The notes under the pieces: generated by a model
Seen by the model: only the letters and a program-made list of their open reading frames with translations
Database searches by the model: none
What the model was told of the DNA's origin: nothing
Shown: positions 34,336-42,191 of the stretch, in pieces
Layout: each line of letters opens with the position of its first letter
How positions within the stretch are numbered: position 1 is the first letter of the stretch
DNA from: Bradyrhizobium sp. RP6
GTDB lineage: Bacteria > Pseudomonadota > Alphaproteobacteria > Rhizobiales > Xanthobacteraceae
Length of the DNA stretch: 64,000 nucleotides
Reading direction: 5' to 3'
Assembly (NCBI RefSeq): GCF_003837805.1
Contig: NZ_RQIT01000004.1
Location: 248,001 to 312,000, forward strand
Made by a program: the position numbers and the translations under genes

Positions 34336-35823
34336 ATGGACCAGGAAAAGGTCAACATCCTGCTCGTCGACGATCAGCCGGCCAAGCTGCTGGCCTATGA
34401 GGTGATCCTGAAGGATCTCGGCGAGAACCTCGTGATCGCCTCATCGGGACGCGAGGCGCTGGAGGTGCTGCTCAAGACCGAGATCGCGGTGATCCTGGTC
34501 GACGTCTGCATGCCCGAACTCGACGGCTTCGAACTCGCCGCAATGATCCGCTCGCATCCGCGTTTCCAGAAGACCGCCATGATCTTCATCTCTGCGATCC
34601 AGGTCAGCGACATCGACCGGTTGCGCGGCTACGAGATGGGCGCGGTCGACTACGTGCCTGTGCCGGTCGTGCCGGAGGTGCTGCGTGCCAAGATCAGGGT
34701 ATTTGCCGAGCTCTACCGCAAGACGCGCGAGCTCGAACGGCTGAACCACGAACTCGAGGACCGCGTCCGCGCACGCACCGCGGAGCTGGAGAGCTCCACC
34801 GCGAAGCTGCGCGAGAGCGAGCAGCGGCGCAGCATGGCGATCTCTGCCGGCAAGATGGGATCCTGGGATTGGGACTGGAGCAGCGGCGATTGGATGTGGG
34901 ACGACGGGCAATACCGCATCTTCGGCGTCGACCCGGACAGTTTCGAGGTCAATCCGGCCAACGTCCAGGCGCTGTTGCATCCCGATGACGTCGATCAGTT
35001 GCGCAAGGCGATCGCCGAATTCAACAAGGGCACGCGCGCCTATGAAACGGAATTCCGCATTGTGCGGCCCGATGGCGAGGTGCGCTGGTGCGTCGGCACG
35101 GCGGCGGCGACAGTCGACGAGCGCGGGCGCGTGGTGCGCGTGAGCGGCGTCACCGTCGATATCACCGAACGCAAGCGCGCCGAGGAGCGGCAGAATCTCC
35201 TGGCGCGGGAAGTCGATCATCGCGCCAAGAACGCACTGGCGCTGGCCCAGTCCATCGTGCGCCTCACCCGGGCCGACGAGGTCAAGGACTATGTCAACGC
35301 GGTCGAGGGACGCATCAATGCACTGGCGCGCGTGCACACCATTCTGTCGCTGTCCAGCTGGCAGGGCGCCGAACTCTCCAGGCTGATCGACGAGGAGCTT
35401 GCGCCCTATTCGCTCGGCGACCAGATCAGATTGGAAGGTCCCGAAGTTCAGTTGCTGCCCGCGACGGCCCAGACGCTGGCGCTCGCACTGCACGAGCTCT
35501 TCACCAACTCGGCCAAGTACGGCGCGCTCTCGACTCGATCGGGGCGGCTCGCGATCGATTGGCAGGTCGAGGACGAGCTGCTCACGCTGAGCTGGGAGGA
35601 ATCCGGCGGTCCGCTGGTCATGACACCGAAATCTCGCGGCTTCGGCACGCGGAGCCTGCTTGCGAGCGTCGAGTCCCAGCTTGGCGGACAGGCGCAGTTC
35701 GATTGGCGCGCCGAGGGCCTGTTGTGCCGTCTGGAGGTGCCGCTGACGCGAAAGACGGCGACGGCCGGACTCGGCAAGTTCGACACCGGCGGCTCCGCCG
35801 AATTGCAGCGCGCATCCGGCTAA
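34336..35823 (+). CDS. Response regulator-PAS-HWE histidine kinase
   Basis: 495 residues. A receiver domain (1-125) has phosphoacceptor D56 in ILVDVCMPELDG, and a coiled coil (~130-170) follows. Next is a PAS/PAC domain (~175-285: GSWDWDWSSGDWMW, FRIVRPDGEVRWCVGTAA). The HWE kinase has H295 in EVDHRAKNALALAQSIVRL, HELFTNSAKYGAL, and the W-x-E motif in LSWEESGGP. HWE kinases are typical of Rhizobiales and often feed the PhyR-EcfG stress pathway. Its start is 13 bp after the poly-HAMP kinase stop, so the two form an operon and probably one signalling unit. Confidence 0.92.
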   Translation: MDQEKVNILLVDDQPAKLLAYEVILKDLGENLVIASSGREALEVLLKTEIAVILVDVCMPELDGFELAAMIRSHPRFQKTAMIFISAIQVSDIDRLRGYEMGAVDYVPVPVVPEVLRAKIRVFAELYRKTRELERLNHELEDRVRARTAELESSTAKLRESEQRRSMAISAGKMGSWDWDWSSGDWMWDDGQYRIFGVDPDSFEVNPANVQALLHPDDVDQLRKAIAEFNKGTRAYETEFRIVRPDGEVRWCVGTAAATVDERGRVVRVSGVTVDITERKRAEERQNLLAREVDHRAKNALALAQSIVRLTRADEVKDYVNAVEGRINALARVHTILSLSSWQGAELSRLIDEELAPYSLGDQIRLEGPEVQLLPATAQTLALALHELFTNSAKYGALSTRSGRLAIDWQVEDELLTLSWEESGGPLVMTPKSRGFGTRSLLASVESQLGGQAQFDWRAEGLLCRLEVPLTRKTATAGLGKFDTGGSAELQRASG

Positions 35824-36041
35824 CCGGACACCGCGCTCGTCATGCGCTGGGCCATCCGCGCTTCGCGCGGCACCCGCCCTTCCAGCCAGGCTTCCGTTCG
35901 GGCGAGATCGCGCAACGCCCTGGCGTAACGGCGCGCCGCGCTTCGCTCTGCTCCGCGCGGTAGCCTGCGGGCCTTGCGCAGGATGTCCGCGGCCGCATGA
36001 CGATAGGCTAGCGAGCGGTAAAGAAAGACTACCTTACCCAT
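35820..36041 (-). CDS. Small basic protein
   Basis: 73 residues (MGKVVFLYRSLAYRHAAADILRKARRLPRGAERSAARRYARALRDLARTEAWLEGR...), helical and Arg-rich. Its stop codon overlaps the end of the convergent HWE kinase gene by four bases. I recall related small proteins in Bradyrhizobium, without known function. The SD (GGGAAC) is modest. Confidence 0.6.
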   Translation of the reverse strand: MGKVVFLYRSLAYRHAAADILRKARRLPRGAERSAARRYARALRDLARTEAWLEGRVPREARMAQRMTSAVSG

Positions 36042-36130
36042 ATCGATGTTCCCGTTTTGATGGCACTCATCCTCGCAAGCCCGGCATGAACGTCGGATGA
36101 AGCGGACGATGACAATTATTTCAACCGAAT

Positions 36131-36155
36131 GGAACCACAGAATCATGCGGGCGTT
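36131..36155 (+). promoter_or_regulatory. EcfG-like promoter: GGAAC-N16-CGTT (exact consensus)
   Basis: GGAAC at 36131-36135 and CGTT at 36152-36155, 27 bp upstream of the 85-residue membrane protein gene. Confidence 0.75.
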
Positions 36156-36182
36156 GGCATGCCGGTTCGGGAATGACCTCCC

Positions 36183-36440
36183 ATGCGCACGAAGAAGTCG
36201 TCTGAACTGATCTCTGCCAGTGGCCTCATCAAGCTGATGACGCACGCGATGATGGGCGCAGCCCTCGGCCTCACCTTCAGCCTCGCGCTCGTCGTGTCCA
36301 ATCCGGCCGTGGCCAACCTGCTGAATAACGGCGGAAGCCAAGCCATTCTGGTGTTCGCCCTCACCCTGGTGACGACGTTCGCGATCGGCGCGACGCTCAC
36401 CGGCGTCGTGTTCATCATTTATGAGGACAAGCAATCTTGA
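36183..36440 (+). CDS. Small two-helix membrane protein
   Basis: 85 residues: a basic N-terminus (MRTKKSSELISASGLIKL), a first helix (MMGAALGLTFSLALVVS) and a second (AILVFALTLVTTFAIGATLTGVVFIIYE), then a short charged tail. No known family. The SD is poor, but the exact EcfG-type promoter 27 bp upstream and the clean two-helix topology support it. Confidence 0.7.
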   Translation: MRTKKSSELISASGLIKLMTHAMMGAALGLTFSLALVVSNPAVANLLNNGGSQAILVFALTLVTTFAIGATLTGVVFIIYEDKQS

Positions 36441-36471
36441 AGCGCGTGATCCGCGGGGGGACGCTTTGTCG

Positions 36472-36496
36472 GGAACTCCGGCGGCGAATAGCGGTT
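36472..36496 (+). promoter_or_regulatory. EcfG-like promoter: GGAAC-N16-GGTT
   Basis: GGAAC at 36472-36476 and GGTT at 36493-36496, 38 bp upstream of the 80-residue secreted protein gene. Confidence 0.65.
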
Positions 36497-36534
36497 GGCT
36501 GCCTGCGTCAAATTAACTCAGGGAGTTTCCCCGC

Positions 36535-36777
36535 ATGAACACGACCAAGCTCGCTCTCGCCGTAATGTTGGCAACCGGCCTTGCCGCCGCACCGTTCGCC
36601 GTGCAGGCCAAGTCACACAAGGCCAAGCACGGATCCTCGATGTCATCGTCGCAGACCACCGGCGCCAACACCAAGTCTCCCAAGGGCGCTGATCCTTCCG
36701 GCCAGGGCGGCTCCGGGCCCGGCTCCGATCAGGGCGGCACCATGACGAACAAGGGCGGCATGACCAACACCAAATAG
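36535..36777 (+). CDS. Small secreted Ser/Gly/Lys-rich protein
   Basis: 80 residues: signal peptide MNTTKLALAVMLATGLAAAPFAVQA, then a low-complexity polar tail (SHKAKHGSSMSSSQTTGANTK ... GGTMTNKGGMTNTK). The SD CAGGGAG precedes the ATG. An EcfG-like promoter lies upstream and a terminator downstream, so it is a single-gene stress transcript. The mature peptide is probably disordered in the periplasm. Confidence 0.72.
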   Translation: MNTTKLALAVMLATGLAAAPFAVQAKSHKAKHGSSMSSSQTTGANTKSPKGADPSGQGGSGPGSDQGGTMTNKGGMTNTK

Positions 36778-36798
36778 TCCACGCCTGGAAGCCATAGA

Positions 36799-36827
36799 GG
36801 GCTCCGCCGTTGCGGGGCCCTTTCTCT
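36799..36827 (+). terminator. Rho-independent terminator
   Basis: Stem GGGCTCCGC/GCGGGGCCC with a 4-nt loop is followed by TTTCTCT, 21 bp after the stop codon. Confidence 0.7.
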
Positions 36828-36895
36828 CGCTGCTCGCCGTCATGAGATGCTCTAGCCGCGTCCACTTGCGCGCAATCAGAAGCTGGGCTGCGGCC

Positions 36896-37222
36896 TCACC
36901 GAGGCGGTCGCGCTGCAGCTGCCGGATGGTTGAGCCCAGCTTGAGTATCTCGGCGCCCGCTCGCGCGCACGGTGTTGCCGACTGTCTTCGCGGGACGAAG
37001 GCGCACGCGGTCGCGGACGTCAGGCAGAACGTCGCTGCCGCCGGCTGCCTTCCATTCGCCGATCAGGAGGTTGATTCTCCGGCGCAGAACCATCTGCGCC
37101 AAGGCCCTTTCTGTGCAGTCGCAGTCGCGCTCGACGAGGTTGCGCACCGACGCTTCGACGTCGGCCATTTCGAGCCTCAAAACTCTGATTTTACGTCGAA
37201 TTTCATTAATTCTGTTGTCCAT
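36896..37222 (-). CDS. Small coiled-coil protein
   Basis: 108 residues. Residues 1-60 form a likely coiled-coil (MDNRINEIRRKIRVLRLEMADVEASVRNLVERDCDCTE...) followed by LIGEWKAAGG; I recall this pattern from other Bradyrhizobium small proteins. The rest is basic and probably disordered. The SD is not obvious. The region just upstream is AT-rich compared with the surroundings. Confidence 0.6.
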   Translation of the reverse strand: MDNRINEIRRKIRVLRLEMADVEASVRNLVERDCDCTERALAQMVLRRRINLLIGEWKAAGGSDVLPDVRDRVRLRPAKTVGNTVRASGRRDTQAGLNHPAAAARPPR

Positions 37223-37281
37223 GGCTTGTTAGAACAAAATAAGAACATATAGTCAAGTGGATCTCGGAACGGAGAAGGCAG

Positions 37282-37476
37282 ATGCAGATTCAAGGTAAAT
37301 ACGACGCCAAGGCTTTTCTTGGAGAGCAGATGACGCGGGCGCAGGGTCTCAGGCTGAGGCGGCTGAGTGAAGAGGCGTATCAACCGGCCCAATATGCACG
37401 GGACCTGTCTTTCGGCGAGGCAGCACGGCGCATCCAGGCGTTGGAGGCGGAGATCGAGTTGGCGAATTCCTTCTAG
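37282..37476 (+). CDS. DUF3072 protein
   Basis: 64 residues. It matches the DUF3072 pattern of a short helical domain: EQMTRAQGLRLRRLSEEAYQP...DLSFGEAARRIQALEAEIEL. The family is small and of unknown function, found in soil bacteria. SD GGAGAAGG precedes the ATG. It is divergent from the coiled-coil gene. Confidence 0.75.
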   Translation: MQIQGKYDAKAFLGEQMTRAQGLRLRRLSEEAYQPAQYARDLSFGEAARRIQALEAEIELANSF

Positions 37477-37514
37477 CCTGCGTCGCGCGCCCGCAACGGT
37501 GTGCAGGCGTTGCC

Positions 37515-37539
37515 GGAACCATGGCTGTGCCGAATGGTT
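37515..37539 (+). promoter_or_regulatory. EcfG-like promoter: GGAAC-N16-GGTT
   Basis: GGAAC at 37515-37519 and GGTT at 37536-37539, 24 bp upstream of the DUF6496/Lys-rich gene. Confidence 0.65.
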
Positions 37540-37563
37540 CTCCTCAGCCAAGGGAGAACATGC

Positions 37564-37836
37564 ATGGCACGCAAGGCAAAGAAACGTCGCTACTCTCGCA
37601 GTTCCGGCAGCGATGTCGAAAGCGAGATGCGGCGCTACAAGAAGGGCACCGCCAAGAGCGGGCGCGGGGGCCGCGTGAAGAGCCGCAAGCAGGCGATCGC
37701 GATCGGACTGTCGAAGGCGCGCAAGAAGGGCAAGAAGGTCCCTAAGAAGGCATCGAAGCGGAAGAGTGCCAAGAAGACGTCCAAAAGCAAAAGGTCGTCA
37801 AAGAAGTCGTCGAAGCGCAAATCCAGCAAGCGCTGA
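37564..37836 (+). CDS. DUF6496 protein with histone-H1-like lysine-rich tail
   Basis: 90 residues. Residues ~18-55 match DUF6496 (ESEMRRYKKGTAKSGRGGRVKSRKQAIAIGLSKARKKGKK). The last 35 are Lys/Ser repeats resembling histone H1 or Hc1 tails. It is very basic, so DNA binding or compaction is likely, though not shown here. The start MARKAKKRRYS was chosen because the EcfG-like promoter lies 24 bp upstream and SD AAGGGAGA is present; the upstream open frame would cross that promoter. Confidence 0.78.
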   Translation: MARKAKKRRYSRSSGSDVESEMRRYKKGTAKSGRGGRVKSRKQAIAIGLSKARKKGKKVPKKASKRKSAKKTSKSKRSSKKSSKRKSSKR

Positions 37837-37848
37837 CGCTAACCTGTC

Positions 37849-38211
37849 TCAGATCATGCTGCCGGGCATGAAGCATCGGATCGAAATCCCGAACGCAGTC
37901 TTCACCGGCCACACCATGGTGCGGCCGGCCCGGTTCGGCTCGGTGATGACGGCTTCGTCCGGCACCTCGATCCACTGCCCGTCCAGACGCACGCGGTAAC
38001 GGCCGTTGTACGACTCCCAGTCGGGATCGGCGACGGCAAAGCCATCCGCATCCGAGCAGCACGGACCGAGCTGGCTGCGCAGGCTGTCGAACCATGGTTT
38101 CAGAGGGGAATTCGCGTAGCGGCCGTCGTCACGCCCGAGCGCGTGTCCGCCACAGAGCACCAATGGCACGACGAGCAGTGCACTCCTCAGCGAGAGCTTC
38201 AATCGATCCAT
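37849..38211 (-). CDS. Secreted hypothetical protein
   Basis: 120 residues from MDRLKLSLRSALLVVPLVLCGGHALG (signal peptide). The mature part contains PLKPWFDSLRSQLGPCCSDADGFAVADPDWESYNGRYRVRLDGQWIEVPDEAVI and a C-terminal IRCFMPGSMI, so three cysteines are available. I recall close relatives in Bradyrhizobium, but no function. The open frame extends 13 codons upstream; the signal peptide decides the start. It ends 13 bp from the convergent Lys-rich gene. Confidence 0.72.
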   Translation of the reverse strand: MDRLKLSLRSALLVVPLVLCGGHALGRDDGRYANSPLKPWFDSLRSQLGPCCSDADGFAVADPDWESYNGRYRVRLDGQWIEVPDEAVITEPNRAGRTMVWPVKTAFGISIRCFMPGSMI

Positions 38212-38426
38212 GTCGGCACCGATCAAATTCGAACCGCCGGCAAGTTCCACAAAGCAGCCGCAAGTTCGAAGTTCCGCGATTGCAACCCACCTCTACGACT
38301 CCATTGCCGCAGCGGTGTTGGAACTGTGATGATCGAACACGGCTTTTTCGGACGAACTGCGTCATCATCCCTGCGGTTAACGAGAATGTTATCGCTAACC
38401 CAACGGAAATTTCGAGGATGAAGAGG

Positions 38427-38453
38427 AAAGGCGGCCCGAGGGCCGCCTTTTTT
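38427..38453. terminator. Terminator hairpin downstream of degQ
   Basis: AAAGGCGGCC-CGAG-GGCCGCCTTT has a perfect 10-bp stem with TTTTTT on the plus strand and CTTTCCTCTT on the minus strand. It lies 27 bp after the degQ stop (minus strand). The better T tract is on the plus strand, so it may act both ways. A near-perfect inverted repeat GGTTAACGA/TCGCTAACC lies at 38375-38400 beside it. Confidence 0.6.
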
Positions 38454-38479
38454 AACCTGTGTCGCTCGATGCGCCCGGC

Positions 38480-40024
38480 TCACGCGAGCGGAACTGCCAC
38501 GAATCTTGTCGCCTCCGCGCTTTTGACCTGCAACAACACGCTCCGCTTGCCCGACGTTTTGGCCTGCGCCAGTTCCGAACGGACGTCGCCGACATTCTCG
38601 ACGGCCTTGCCGCCGACATTGAGGATGACATCGCCAGTCTGAATGCCGCGCTGTGCCGCCGGCCCTTGCGGATCGACCTCGGTGACGACGACGCCCTTCT
38701 GGCCCGCGCCCTGGACGTCCCCGGCCGGCGCCAGGCTGAGGCCGAGGCGCGGCGTGCCGGCACTCGGCTGCCTCCTGCCCTCGTCGGTGCCATTTCCCTT
38801 GGCTTGCCGCTCGTTCGGCAGCTCGCCGAGCGCCAGGGTCACCGTTTTGCTGTCGCCCTTGCGGAAGACATCGAGCTTCACCGACGTGCCAGGCGCTAAC
38901 GTGGCGATGGTGCGGGCGAGGTCACGGGAGTCCTTGATCGTGGTGCCGTTGACGGCGGTGATGACGTCCCCCGCCTCGATGCCGGCCTTCGCCGCCGGGC
39001 TGCCATCCTGCGGATTGTCGACGATCGCGCCGCGCGCCTCCTTGAGGCCGAGGCTGTCGGCAATATCAGACGTCACGGGCTGCACCTGCACGCCGAGCCA
39101 GCCTCGGGTGACCACGCCCTTGTCCTTCAATTGCGCGACGACGAGCTTGGCGGTCGAGGCGGGAATATCGAAGCCGATGCCGACCGAGCCGCCCGAGGGC
39201 GAGAAGATCGCAGTGTTGACGCCGATCACGTTGCCGTTCATGTCGAAGGCCGGGCCGCCGGAATTGCCCTTGTTGATGGGCGCATCGATCTGGATGAAGT
39301 CGTCATAAGGACCATTGCCGATATCCCGGCCGCTGGCCGAGACGATGCCGGCGGTAACAGTGCCGCCAAGACCGAAGGGATTGCCGACCGCGACCACCCA
39401 GTCGCCGATGCGCGGCTTCTGGTCGGAGAATTTGACGAACGGAAAGTCCTTCTTGCCATCGACCTTGATCAGCGCGAGATCGGTCTTCGGATCGGTGCCG
39501 ACGACTTTCGCAGTGTAGGTCGTACCGTCATCCATCGTCACCTGAACCGACTCGGCATGATCGACGACGTGGTTGTTAGTCACGGCATAGCCGTCGGGCG
39601 AAATGAAGAAGCCGGAGCCTTCGCCCGTGATCATCTGATGGCGCTGGCGCGGCATGCCGTTCATACCACCCGGGAAGCGGAAGCCGAACTGTCGGGAGAA
39701 CTGGTCGAACGGCGTATCCTCGTCCGAATCCATCCGGTTCTGCTGCAGCATCGCGGTCTTGTCGTTGTCCTGGTCGATCTTCACCCGCACCGAGATCACC
39801 GCGGGTTTGACCTTGCTGACCAGATCGCCGAAGCCCGCCGGCGTAGCCGCGGCTTCCGCAGCCTGAGCCGGCGCAATGAAGGAGTTCGTACCGAACGGCG
39901 CGGAGCCTGGCGCCATTGACAGGGCGGCCACGCCCAGCGCGGCCACGGTGCCGAGCAGCGCGAGCCGGCGCGGCCTCAAGATCTTGCGGGACGTGGTGGT
40001 GTCGGAATTGACGCGATCGTTCAT
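38480..40024 (-). CDS. degQ: DegP/DegQ-type periplasmic serine protease (Do)
   Basis: 514 residues. An N-terminal signal or anchor (LALLGTVAALGVAALSMAPG) precedes a trypsin-like domain with triad H152 (VTNNHVVDH), D182 (DPKTDLALIKV) and S255 (NKGNSGGPAFD). Two PDZ domains follow (~residues 300-390 and 415-510; RGWLGVQVQPV, LGLSLAPAGDV). It degrades misfolded envelope proteins. The segment between signal and protease contains a Q-linker-like region as in DegP. A perfect 10-bp inverted repeat sits immediately before the start codon. Confidence 0.93.
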   Translation of the reverse strand: MNDRVNSDTTTSRKILRPRRLALLGTVAALGVAALSMAPGSAPFGTNSFIAPAQAAEAAATPAGFGDLVSKVKPAVISVRVKIDQDNDKTAMLQQNRMDSDEDTPFDQFSRQFGFRFPGGMNGMPRQRHQMITGEGSGFFISPDGYAVTNNHVVDHAESVQVTMDDGTTYTAKVVGTDPKTDLALIKVDGKKDFPFVKFSDQKPRIGDWVVAVGNPFGLGGTVTAGIVSASGRDIGNGPYDDFIQIDAPINKGNSGGPAFDMNGNVIGVNTAIFSPSGGSVGIGFDIPASTAKLVVAQLKDKGVVTRGWLGVQVQPVTSDIADSLGLKEARGAIVDNPQDGSPAAKAGIEAGDVITAVNGTTIKDSRDLARTIATLAPGTSVKLDVFRKGDSKTVTLALGELPNERQAKGNGTDEGRRQPSAGTPRLGLSLAPAGDVQGAGQKGVVVTEVDPQGPAAQRGIQTGDVILNVGGKAVENVGDVRSELAQAKTSGKRSVLLQVKSAEATRFVAVPLA

Positions 40025-40034
40025 GTCGAAATAT

Positions 40035-40070
40035 CCATGTTGAGCTGGTGTCGCCTTGTCCTCAACATGG
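40035..40070 (-). promoter_or_regulatory. Perfect inverted repeat in the degQ leader
   Basis: CCATGTTGAG and CTCAACATGG are exact reverse complements separated by 16 bp. On the minus strand the downstream arm ends in ATGG followed by ATATTTCGAC and the ATG, so it overlaps the only SD-like GGA. It could be a regulator operator or an RNA hairpin blocking the ribosome site. Confidence 0.55.
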
Positions 40071-40230
40071 TCGCTGCCACCTTACGGCGTCCCGTCCGTC
40101 CGATTAAATCTCGGCAAAGAATGGCAAAGCGGGCGCGGCAGGCAAATCGTCGCTGCTCATTTGATGCAGCTCAACACGGGCGCTTCGCGCAGTGAAAAAC
40201 TGCAACCATGAGGTCCACCGGAGGCGCGCC

Positions 40231-41067
40231 ATGTACAAAGACATTCTCGTCCACATTCCCACCGAACGTCCCATGCGTTCTGCTATCGAAGGCTCGATCT
40301 CGCTCGCGGCGCACCTCAACGCGCATCTCGACGCGGTCGCGGTCGGCTATGTCGCAACCAGTGCAGCTTACGTGATGGAGGGCGGCGCGGCGGTGGCGGC
40401 CGTGTTCGAACTGGAGCGCGAGCGCGCCGTTGAGCGGGCCGAGGCCGCGCTCGCGGTGTTCAGGAGCGAGGCGGCAAACGCCGGCGTCTCCTACGCCAGC
40501 CATGCGCTCGGGGCGATCCCGGCGGATGCCGCCGTCTCGCTCGGCCAGATGGCGCGACTGCACGACCTCAGCATCGTGCTCCAGCCTGATCCGACGCAAG
40601 GCTCGTTCGACAACGACGTGCCAGGCGAGATCCTGTTTCAGGCGGGCGGCCCGGTGCTGTTCCTGCCCTACACCTTCCGGGGAGCCTTCAACGCAAACCG
40701 GGTCGGCATCTGCTGGGACGGCAGCCGCCTCGCTGCCCGCGCCGTGCGCGACGCAGCAACGTTCCTGGCGCGCGCCGCAGAGATCGTGATCATCACCATC
40801 AACGAGGCCGACGCCGTCTCCGGTGAGGCTTCAGCGAGCAGCCTGGCAAGACATCTCGGCCGGCGCGGGCTGTCGACCCGCACGGTCGGCCTGTCGGCAA
40901 CGCGCGCCGACATTCAACCGACCATCCTGTCGCTTGCAGCGGACGAGAGCCTCGACCTCCTGGTGATGGGCGGCTACGGCCATTCGCGGTTGCAGGAGCG
41001 CGTTCTCGGGGGCGTCACCCGCGCCATGCTGGAAGCCATGACAGTCCCGACGCTGATGTCGCATTGA
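40231..41067 (+). CDS. Universal stress protein (UspA family)
   Basis: 278 residues, a two-part Usp. The N-terminal half (MYKDILVHIPTERPMRSAIEGSISLAAHLNAHLDAVAVGY) is followed by a second Usp-like domain ending ADESLDLLVMGGYGHSRLQERVLGGVTRAMLEAMTVPTLMSH. The nucleotide-binding G-x2-G-x9-G(S/T) motif appears as MGGYGHSRLQERVLGGVT, with GGVT in place of GSVT. The start MYKDILV was set where the fold begins, 13 codons inside the open frame. It is part of the stress cluster, though no EcfG-like site was seen. Confidence 0.88.
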   Translation: MYKDILVHIPTERPMRSAIEGSISLAAHLNAHLDAVAVGYVATSAAYVMEGGAAVAAVFELERERAVERAEAALAVFRSEAANAGVSYASHALGAIPADAAVSLGQMARLHDLSIVLQPDPTQGSFDNDVPGEILFQAGGPVLFLPYTFRGAFNANRVGICWDGSRLAARAVRDAATFLARAAEIVIITINEADAVSGEASASSLARHLGRRGLSTRTVGLSATRADIQPTILSLAADESLDLLVMGGYGHSRLQERVLGGVTRAMLEAMTVPTLMSH

Positions 41068-41087
41068 GCCGAGCCGGCCTGGCGCCA

Positions 41088-41300
41088 TTACGCCGCGACC
41101 GGAGCCTCCCACGTCGCGGGCGCGGCAGCGTCCTCATCGCGTTGCACATTGCACGCGTTGAAATGCGCCTTGAGTTCGACTTCCGCGAGATGTTCAAAAT
41201 GTTCGGCCTGGCCGAGGAGTTCCCAGTTCTGGAGCGGCCGGTAGGCCGCCTGCTGACGACAGAGGGACGCCAGCGCCCGGTAGCGACGTACGTTCTCCAT
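41088..41300 (-). CDS. Small helical protein (paralogue of the gene at 51530)
   Basis: 70 residues (MENVRRYRALASLCRQQAAYRPLQNWELLGQAEHFEHLAEVELKAHF...), predicted helical and soluble. SD GAGGGAGGG precedes the ATG. It is clearly similar to the 65-residue protein at 51530-51727 (ENVRRYRGIASLYRQTAAFRPGQSWSLLEQASEWE). The two lie on either side of the cbb operon. The function is unknown. Confidence 0.7.
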   Translation of the reverse strand: MENVRRYRALASLCRQQAAYRPLQNWELLGQAEHFEHLAEVELKAHFNACNVQRDEDAAAPATWEAPVAA

Positions 41301-41471
41301 GAGACCCTCCCTCGCATCTGCCAAGGTTATTGCCTTGATTTGCGTCAGGCCGATGGCGGTCATGCAAAAGATTTGCTGCGCCCCCTCGCCTGATCTCGGC
41401 TCGTTCTTGGGAAATTCGTATTCGGGTCAAAGTTCCAAAATGGCGCCGACAGGCGCTCGGCCTCCCCGAGT

Positions 41472-42191
41472 CTAGCGGATACGGCCTCCGTCGCTTACGC
41501 GCATGCGCCCCGCAGGAACTCGGCCCGCCTCGGCGGCGATGCGAATGGCGGCGATATTGGCGGCATAGTCCGCAGCGCTGTTGCCGCGAAACACGGCGGA
41601 ACCCGCGACGAGCGTATCGGCACCCGCTGCGGCCACGGCAGCGGCATTGTCGCGCGTGATGCCGCCATCGACTTCGAGTCGGATCGGCCGCTCGCCGATC
41701 ATGGTCCTAATCCGCTTGATCTTCTCGATCTGCGATCCGATGAACGATTGGCCGCCAAAGCCCGGATTGACCGTCATCAGCAGCACGAGATCGATGCGGT
41801 CGAGCACGTATTCGATCGCAGCCTCCGGCGTTGACGGACAAAGGCTGACGCCAGCTTTCCTGCCGAGCGAGCGGATGGCCTGGAGCGAGCGGTCGAGATG
41901 CGGGCCGGCTTCGGCGTGCACCGTGATGAAGTCCGCTCCGGCTTTCGCGAACGCCTCGAGATAAGGATCGGTCGGGGCGATCATCAAATGCACGTCGAAG
42001 ACCTTCTTCGTCAACGGCCGGATCGCCTTGATGACGTCAGCACCGAAACTGATGTTCGGCACGAAATGCCCATCCATGACGTCGCAATGGATCCAGTCGG
42101 CCCCGGCCGAATCGATCGCCGCGATCTCCTCGCCGAGGCGCGCGAAATCCGCCGCCAGAATCGACGGAGCGATGAGAATGTCTTCGGTCAT
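41472..42191 (-). CDS. rpe: Ribulose-phosphate 3-epimerase
   Basis: 239 residues, full length for the TIM-barrel epimerase that interconverts ribulose 5-phosphate and xylulose 5-phosphate in the Calvin cycle. Motifs: [16 protein letters not shown], the metal-site segment [41 protein letters not shown], and [10 protein letters not shown]. It overlaps cbbX by four bases (ATGA) and is the last gene of the cbb operon (cbbE in that context). Confidence 0.95.
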   Translation of the reverse strand: MTEDILIAPSILAADFARLGEEIAAIDSAGADWIHCDVMDGHFVPNISFGADVIKAIRPLTKKVFDVHLMIAPTDPYLEAFAKAGADFITVHAEAGPHLDRSLQAIRSLGRKAGVSLCPSTPEAAIEYVLDRIDLVLLMTVNPGFGGQSFIGSQIEKIKRIRTMIGERPIRLEVDGGITRDNAAAVAAAGADTLVAGSAVFRGNSAADYAANIAAIRIAAEAGRVPAGRMRVSDGGRIR

